This document shows positions 7,743-11,537 of a stretch of DNA of 11,537 nt, piece by piece (within the stretch, counting starts at the first letter, position 1; every line of letters starts with the position of its first letter). Below the pieces are notes generated by a model, which had not been told where the DNA came from, ran no database searches, and was given only the letters and a program-made list of their open reading frames with translations. The stretch comes from JAAYBG01 sp964411675 (GTDB taxonomy: Bacteria; Bacillota_I; Bacilli_A; ML615J-28; CAG-698): positions 1 through 11,537 of the forward strand of contig CAYPLR010000038.1 in the NCBI GenBank assembly GCA_964411675.1, read 5' to 3'. A program made the translations under genes and the position numbers.

Positions 7743-8305
7743 CATTAAAAGAACTACTATGCTTAGAAAAAGAAGATTTAAAAGGCAAATTAATTTGTTT
7801 TCCCACGGATACTGTTTATGGTGTTGCTGCTATTGCAAGCGATAAAGAAGCAGTTGAGAAAATATATGCTATGAAAAAGCGAAGTGAAAGAAAACCTTTA
7901 GCTTTATTATGTAGTAGCATTAAACAGGTTGAAGAATATGTTGAGGTTATTGATGAAGCAGTATTGTTTTTAATGAAAAAATACTGGCCAGGAGCATTAA
8001 CAATTATTTTCAACAAAAAGCCAGGAGTTGGGGACCATTTAGCGAAAGGAACCATTGCTTTTAGAATGCCTAATTCTAAAATAGCATTAGCTATCATTGA
8101 TCGTTTTTCCATTATGGCAACGACTTCTGTTAACATTAGTGGTGAAGTTGAGATTAATAATATTGAAGAAATTGCAGAAAAGTTTGGTGATTGGATTGAT
8201 TACATTGTTACAGATGAAGCTTATATCTCCAATGTTCCATCAACAGTTCTTGATGCAACAGGAAAGTCATTAAATATTGTTCGTGAAGGAAATATAAAGG
8301 TATAA
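7730..8305 (+). CDS. tsaC: Threonylcarbamoyl-AMP synthase (TsaC/YrdC type)
   Basis: 191 residues, matching the single-domain TsaC (YrdC) form rather than the longer Sua5 with an extra C-terminal domain. It makes threonylcarbamoyl-AMP from threonine, bicarbonate and ATP for the t6A modification at position 37 of tRNAs that read ANN codons. Visible blocks are FPTDTVYGVAAIA (24-36), the MKKRSERKPLALL nucleotide/threonine site (48-60), KYWPGALTIIF (84-94), GTIAFRMPN (107-115), TTSVNISGE (131-139) and VPSTVLDATG (169-178) followed by IVREGNI. The gene begins inside the preceding frame; GAGGAG at 7713-7718 is a good ribosome binding site though 11 bases from the ATG. tsaC-family genes often lie close downstream of prfA-prmC in Firmicutes, which supports the call. 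It is the last gene before the terminator. Confidence 0.95.
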   Translation: MEKVTLKELLCLEKEDLKGKLICFPTDTVYGVAAIASDKEAVEKIYAMKKRSERKPLALLCSSIKQVEEYVEVIDEAVLFLMKKYWPGALTIIFNKKPGVGDHLAKGTIAFRMPNSKIALAIIDRFSIMATTSVNISGEVEINNIEEIAEKFGDWIDYIVTDEAYISNVPSTVLDATGKSLNIVREGNIKV

Positions 8306-8340
8306 AAAAACACATCATAGAAAATGATGTGTTTTTATTT
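8306..8340. terminator. Bidirectional intrinsic terminator between tsaC and gdhA
   Basis: A perfect 13-bp stem (8306-8318 paired with 8324-8336) closes a five-base loop. The core CACATCAT/ATGATGTG is flanked by five A:T pairs that provide a U-tract on either strand, continued by ATTTTAT on the + strand. It starts directly after the tsaC stop and touches the gdhA stop, so it can end both convergent transcripts. Confidence 0.9.
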
Positions 8341-9686
8341 TATATGACACCCTCAGCAATCATTGCTTCATAGATTTTCAAGAAACCTGCAATATTGGCA
8401 CCTACAACTAAATTGCCTTCTTTACCAACATTTTTAGCTACTTTATAACAAGTTTCAAAAATATTAGTCATAATGGAGTGAAGTTTATCATCAACTTCAG
8501 CGGCTGTCCAGTTAAAACGCATAGAGTTTTGACTCATTTCTAAACCAGATGTAGCAACACCACCAGCATTTGCCGCTTTACCAGGAGCAAATAAAACGTG
8601 ATGCTCTATTAAATAGTCAGTTGCTTCTATAGTTGTTGGCATATTAGCACCTTCACAAACCATTATTGTCCCATTTGCTACAATGTTTTTGGCATCTTCA
8701 ATGCCTAATTCATTTTGAGTAGCACAAGGGAAAATAATATCTGCTTTAACTGTCCAGATATCTTTGTAGTTAGGAACGAACTTAGCCGAAGGTTGAAAAA
8801 TTGTGTAACTATCAAGCTTTTTCTTTTGCTTTTCTTTTATATCGCAGATATAGTTCACATCAAGTCCATTTTCATCATAAATATAGCCACTAGTATCGCT
8901 CATTGCGACGACTTTGGCACCTAATTCAACAGCTTTCATCGCGGTATAGGTTCCCACATTACCACTACCACTTACAATAACGCGCTTTCCTTTTAAACTA
9001 TCATTTTTCATAGTTTTTAATGCTTCTTCAGCAAAATAGCAAATACCATAACCAGTAGCTTCTTTTCTAATTAAACTTCCACCAAAACTAAGCCCTTTTC
9101 CTGTTAATGCACCAGTAAATTCATTTTTTAGTTTTTTATAATAGCCAAACAAATAGCCGATTTCTCTAGCGCCAACACCAAAATCTCCAGCAGGAACATC
9201 TAAATCAGCACCAATATGGCGATATAATTCGCTCATAAAACTCTGGCAAAAACGCATAATTTCTTGATCAGATTTTCCAATTGGAGAAAAATCTGATCCG
9301 CCTTTTCCGCCCCCCATAGGTAAGCCAGTTAGACTATTTTTAAACATTTGTTCGAAAGCTAGGAATTTCATGATTGATAGGGTAACAGACTTATCAAATC
9401 TGATTCCTCCTTTATAAGGGCCAATTGCACTATTAAATTGTACGCGGAAACCACGATTTACTTTAATTTCGTTATGGTCATCAACCCAAGGAACCCGAAA
9501 CATAATTACCCTTTCTGGTTCAACAATTCTTTCAATAATAGAATATTTTTCGATATTGGGATAATCTTGAATAATCAAGTCGATAGATCTTAAAAATTCT
9601 TCAACGGCTTGTAAAAATTCAGACTCGTTTTTTGATTTTGTAAGTAATTCACTATATACTTTATTTAAATAAGAACTTTCAAACAT
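8340..9686 (-). CDS. gdhA: NADP-type glutamate dehydrogenase
   Basis: 448 residues, the size of the hexameric bacterial GdhA, which makes glutamate from 2-oxoglutarate and ammonia using NADPH. The substrate domain has NSAIGPYKGGIRFDKSV (85-101), the catalytic Lys K128 in PMGGGKGGSDF (123-133) and the catalytic Asp D168 in PAGDFGVGAREIGYL (165-179). The nucleotide domain has GSGNVGTYTA (240-249) and SDTSG (263-267) after the second strand, and GKAANAGGVATSGLEM (369-384) completes the signature. The NADP preference is inferred from overall similarity to the 450-residue class, not from a decisive residue. The start has a perfect AGGAGGA ribosome binding site (complement of 9691-9697) and a consensus promoter. 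It is a single-gene transcript facing the long operon. Confidence 0.96.
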   Translation of the reverse strand: MFESSYLNKVYSELLTKSKNESEFLQAVEEFLRSIDLIIQDYPNIEKYSIIERIVEPERVIMFRVPWVDDHNEIKVNRGFRVQFNSAIGPYKGGIRFDKSVTLSIMKFLAFEQMFKNSLTGLPMGGGKGGSDFSPIGKSDQEIMRFCQSFMSELYRHIGADLDVPAGDFGVGAREIGYLFGYYKKLKNEFTGALTGKGLSFGGSLIRKEATGYGICYFAEEALKTMKNDSLKGKRVIVSGSGNVGTYTAMKAVELGAKVVAMSDTSGYIYDENGLDVNYICDIKEKQKKKLDSYTIFQPSAKFVPNYKDIWTVKADIIFPCATQNELGIEDAKNIVANGTIMVCEGANMPTTIEATDYLIEHHVLFAPGKAANAGGVATSGLEMSQNSMRFNWTAAEVDDKLHSIMTNIFETCYKVAKNVGKEGNLVVGANIAGFLKIYEAMIAEGVI

Positions 9687-9711
9687 ATTGTCCTCCTAAT
9701 TTTGTATGTTC

Positions 9712-9740
9712 ATTTTACTATCTTTTATTTCAATTGACAA
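9712..9740 (-). promoter_or_regulatory. gdhA promoter
   Basis: Read on the minus strand, TTGTCA (complement of 9735-9740) and TAAAAT (complement of 9712-9717) are separated by exactly 17 bp. Each differs from consensus at one base, so this should be a strong housekeeping-sigma promoter. The transcript would start near 9705, leaving a leader of about 20 bases with only the ribosome binding site. No obvious operator or leader hairpin is visible. Confidence 0.8.
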
Positions 9741-9788
9741 CTAAAAAAAAGTAAAAGCGATTTTTTATTGATTATTTAAATAAAAATA

Positions 9789-9816
9789 TTGCATTATGAA
9801 AAAATAGTGATATAAT
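9789..9816 (+). promoter_or_regulatory. Promoter of the trpB T-box transcript
   Basis: A perfect TATAAT at 9811-9816 is preceded by TG at 9808-9809 (extended -10). TTGCAT at 9789-9794 is a partial -35 with a 16-bp spacer. Transcription should start near 9823, just before the T-box Stem I. The promoter diverges from that of gdhA, with about 48 AT-rich bases between their -35 elements; an A/T-only palindrome at 9772-9783 lies there but is too simple to call an operator. Confidence 0.75.
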
Positions 9817-9824
9817 GACATAAA

Positions 9825-10089
9825 CTGTTGAGAAGGAAGTAAAACTAAAAATGTATTAATAGAGAGCTAGTGATGGTGGAAAACTGGTAATGGCAATTTA
9901 GTAAATGGGCCTTTGAGGGCATGGCGAAGTCATAGTAGTCTTGACGTATTTCCCACGTTAAAGGGAGAAAAACGTGATAGCGTTTTGTAATGAGTGGCTT
10001 ATTTTAAATAAGCAAATAAGGTGGTACCGCAGGTATATTTTTTGGTAAATACTTGTCCTTAGAAGAGAAATCTTTTAGGGCGTTTTTTT
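9825..10089 (+). promoter_or_regulatory. Tryptophan T-box riboswitch (UGG specifier), transcriptional
   Basis: A leader RNA that binds uncharged tRNA-Trp and then permits transcription of trpB. Stem I: kink-turn elements TTGAG at 9828-9832 and 9914-9918, helix AAGG/CCTT (9833-9836 with 9910-9913), S-turn GAAGTA at 9836-9841, helix ACTAAA/TTTAGT (9844-9849 with 9897-9902), AG-bulge region AGAGAG (9861-9866), and a distal hairpin CTAGT/ACTGG with the conserved loop GATGGTGGAAA (9872-9882). The specifier triplet is TGG at 9906-9908, in the same place relative to AAA and the kink-turn as GGC in the B. subtilis glyQS leader. Stem III is GCTTAT/ATAAGC (9997-10002 with 10008-10013). The T-box AAGGTGGTACCGC is at 10018-10030. 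The antiterminator pairs TAAGG (10017-10021) with CCTTA (10057-10061), leaves the seven-base bulge TGGTACC, and continues as 10029-10036 with 10049-10056. Alignment to glyQS is from memory. Confidence 0.93.
10057..10089 (+). terminator. T-box-controlled terminator
   Basis: A ten-pair stem (10057-10066 with 10071-10080, two G:U pairs) closed by a GAAA tetraloop, then CG and a run of seven T (10083-10089). Its left arm begins with CCTTA, the same bases that form the antiterminator with 10017-10021, so the two structures exclude each other. With charged tRNA-Trp plentiful the terminator should form and stop transcription before trpB. Confidence 0.9.
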
Positions 10090-10110
10090 ATTTTTATGCT
10101 CTAGATTAAA

Positions 10111-10218
10111 AAGGAGGATAATATGGTATTTACTTGAAGAAAACAAAATAAAGGAAGTCGTTTATTGGCAATGCAAGAGGTAAGAATTAAATATTTTATG
10201 AAAAGGAGAAAATTATGA
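10111..10218 (+). other. Translated-looking leader stretch with strong RBS and four-codon frame before trpB
   Basis: Between the T-box terminator and trpB lies AAGGAGG (10111-10117), stronger than the trpB site itself, five bases before an ATG at 10123. That frame reads Met-Val-Phe-Thr and stops at TGA (10135-10137). Apart from this one TGA the same frame stays open for 25 more sense codons to a TGA at 10216-10218 that overlaps the trpB ATG. In the +1 frame, 10124-10183 is open for 19 codons (WYLLEENKIKEVVYWQCKR) with two UGG codons, but has no ATG. I do not recognise either peptide. It could be a decayed small gene, a leader peptide, or a chance ribosome binding site; no function is assigned. 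Confidence 0.4.
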
Positions 10219-11459
10219 AAATTAAAAATATTGATTTTGAAACTTATTTAAAGAACTATCCTTCACGAGATGGCTTTTTTGGAAAATACGGAGGTGCTTT
10301 TATTCCTGAGGAATTAAAGAAACCATTCCAAGAAATTGATAAAGCCTATCAGACAATATGTCACTCAGCTCAATTCATCAATGAATTAAGAAGAATTAGA
10401 AAAGAATTTCAAGGACGCCCAACCCCAGTTTACCATTGCGCTAGATTGTCAGAATATTGTGGAGGGGCGCAAATATATGTAAAGAGAGAAGATTTGAACC
10501 ATACAGGAGCCCATAAATTAAATCATTGTATGGGTGAAGGATTATTAGCAAAATACTTAGGTAAGAAGAGATTGATCGCGGAAACAGGTGCTGGACAACA
10601 TGGTGTAGCACTAGCTACAGCAGCAGCTTATTTTGGCTTGGAATGTGAAATCCATATGGGAGAAGTGGATATAAAAAAACAAGCTCCTAATGTTGCCCGA
10701 ATGAAAATTTTAGGAGCAAAAATAATTCCAGTTACTCTTGGAGCAAAAACATTAAAAGAAGCAGTTGATTCAGCCTTTGAGAGTTATTTAAAGAATTATA
10801 AAGATTCTATCTATTGTATTGGTTCTGTTGTTGGACCGCATCCTTTTCCTCAAATGGTAAGAGATTTCCAAATGGTTGTTGGAGAAGAAGCAAGACAACA
10901 ATTTAAAGAAATGACAGGAGAAATGCCGGATGTAATTTGTGCTTGTGTTGGTGGAGGAAGTAATTCTGCAGGATTATTCATTCCATTCTTAAATGATCCT
11001 GTTGAAATTATAGGTGTTGAGCCATTAGGCCGTGGTTCTAAACGAGGAGAACATGCAGCAAGTATGACTTATGGCAGCGAAGGAGTTATGCATGGATTTA
11101 ATTCTATTATGTTGAAGAATGAAAAGGGAGAACCAGACGCTGTATACTCAATTGCTAGTGGACTTGATTATCCATCAGTAGGACCGGAACATGCATTCTT
11201 ACATGACATCGGTCGAATAAAATACGAAACAATTACTGATGAAGAAACATTAGAAGCATTCTTCATGATGTCAAAATTAGAAGGAATTATACCTGCTCTT
11301 GAAAGTGCTCATGCTGTAGCATATGCTATGAAATTAGCACGAACTAAAATGAAAACAGGATCTATTCTTGTTAATTTATCAGGCCGTGGAGACAAAGATA
11401 TAGACTATGTTATTGAAAATTACGGAAGCGAATATAAAAATAAAGAAGCTATTAAATAG
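10215..11459 (+). CDS. trpB: Tryptophan synthase beta chain
   Basis: 414 residues, close to the usual 390-410. TrpB joins indole and serine to make tryptophan using PLP. The PLP lysine is K101 in REDLNHTGAHKLNH; the catalytic Glu is E123 in AETGAGQHGVA; the phosphate-binding loop is GGGSNSAG (246-253); S388 in VNLSGRGDKD contacts the PLP ring nitrogen. The block SGLDYPSVGPEHAFLHDIGR (315-334) and the channel region EHAASMTYGSEGVMHG place it with the classical TrpB1 class that partners TrpA, not the longer TrpB2. AAGGAGA (10203-10209) is the ribosome binding site. The Trp T-box upstream ties expression to tryptophan shortage. No trpA is visible in the remaining 78 bases, so either TrpA is encoded further on or elsewhere, or the cell uses TrpB to salvage indole. 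Confidence 0.96.
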   Translation: MKIKNIDFETYLKNYPSRDGFFGKYGGAFIPEELKKPFQEIDKAYQTICHSAQFINELRRIRKEFQGRPTPVYHCARLSEYCGGAQIYVKREDLNHTGAHKLNHCMGEGLLAKYLGKKRLIAETGAGQHGVALATAAAYFGLECEIHMGEVDIKKQAPNVARMKILGAKIIPVTLGAKTLKEAVDSAFESYLKNYKDSIYCIGSVVGPHPFPQMVRDFQMVVGEEARQQFKEMTGEMPDVICACVGGGSNSAGLFIPFLNDPVEIIGVEPLGRGSKRGEHAASMTYGSEGVMHGFNSIMLKNEKGEPDAVYSIASGLDYPSVGPEHAFLHDIGRIKYETITDEETLEAFFMMSKLEGIIPALESAHAVAYAMKLARTKMKTGSILVNLSGRGDKDIDYVIENYGSEYKNKEAIK

Positions 11460-11464
11460 CTTCT
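11444..11464 (+). other. Hairpin across the trpB stop codon
   Basis: AGAAGCTAT (11444-11452) and ATAGCTTCT (11456-11464) form a perfect nine-pair stem with a TAA loop, and the trpB stop TAG (11457-11459) lies in the right arm. No T-run follows directly; TTCTTTT comes only about 16 bases later. It is therefore not a typical intrinsic terminator, though it could protect the mRNA 3' end. The remaining bases 11465-11537 hold no gene start I can support. Confidence 0.4.
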
Positions 11465-11537
11465 CAGACTGTTGACAAAGTTCTTTTAAAAAAGGCTTTT
11501 CAAATAATAAAATCAACTATGAAGATGAAACATTTCA

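Noticed and set aside
8715..8924. Plus-strand 69-codon frame inside gdhA
   Set aside because: Lies opposite well-conserved GdhA sequence and shows no recognisable protein pattern.
9772..9783. Palindrome TTATTTAAATAA between the gdhA and trpB promoters
   Set aside because: Made only of A and T in a very AT-rich gap; expected by chance and not enough to propose an operator.
9891..9893. A second TGG in Stem I considered as the T-box specifier
   Set aside because: It precedes the helix TTTAGT (9897-9902), whereas the triplet at 9906-9908 sits between that helix and the kink-turn, where the specifier belongs, and is followed by a purine.
11472..11500. Consensus TTGACA downstream of trpB as a promoter
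   Set aside because: No -10 element is found 16-18 bases downstream; the sequence there is GGCTTTT.
1..11537. Mycoplasma-type code with TGA as tryptophan
   Set aside because: Trp in the recognised proteins is TGG, no main frame is interrupted by TGA, and alr ends in a TGA that overlaps the prmC start.
1..11537. CRISPR arrays, mobile elements, tRNA or rRNA genes, defence systems
   Set aside because: No direct-repeat arrays, transposase or recombinase motifs, cloverleaf sequences or defence domains were seen on either strand.

Overview
The window is AT-rich DNA from a low-GC Gram-positive bacterium of the Bacilli / Erysipelotrichales / Mollicutes-related group. Supporting signs are strong AGGAGG-type ribosome binding sites, TATAAT promoters, a T-box riboswitch, and the gdpP-rplI-dnaB gene order. 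The eight main reading frames (counting the gdpP-rplI fusion as one) are full length with the standard code. The alanine racemase frame ends in TGA exactly where the next gene starts (ATGA), so TGA appears to be a stop codon here, unlike in Mycoplasma. An alanine racemase gene hints at a walled cell, but does not prove it.

Region 1 (31-8340, + strand) looks like one long operon. An extended -10 promoter (31-59) is followed by gdpP-rplI, dnaB, prfA, alr, prmC, an unrecognised membrane protein gene and tsaC, with gaps of at most 24 bases and two overlaps. It ends at a 13-bp bidirectional terminator. The first gene fuses a complete c-di-AMP phosphodiesterase (GdpP) in frame to a complete ribosomal protein L9. 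The L9 part keeps its own ribosome binding site and ATG, so the locus may make both a membrane-bound fusion and free L9. DnaB is the replicative helicase. PrfA is release factor 1 and PrmC methylates the Gln of its GGQ loop. TsaC makes the carbamoyl-adenylate used for tRNA t6A. The operon therefore joins second-messenger turnover, replication, translation termination, tRNA modification and cell-wall D-alanine supply.

Region 2 (8340-9740, - strand) is gdhA, an NADP-type glutamate dehydrogenase, with its own consensus promoter. It converges on the first operon and shares its terminator.

Region 3 (9789-11537, + strand) is a tryptophan-controlled unit: promoter, complete T-box leader with a UGG (Trp) specifier, terminator/antiterminator, a short unexplained stretch with a strong ribosome binding site and a four-codon frame, then trpB (tryptophan synthase beta). 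No trpA is seen before the window ends. I see no tRNA, rRNA, CRISPR array, insertion sequence or phage gene. Most of the window is housekeeping; the unusual points are the GdpP-L9 fusion and the trpB leader.
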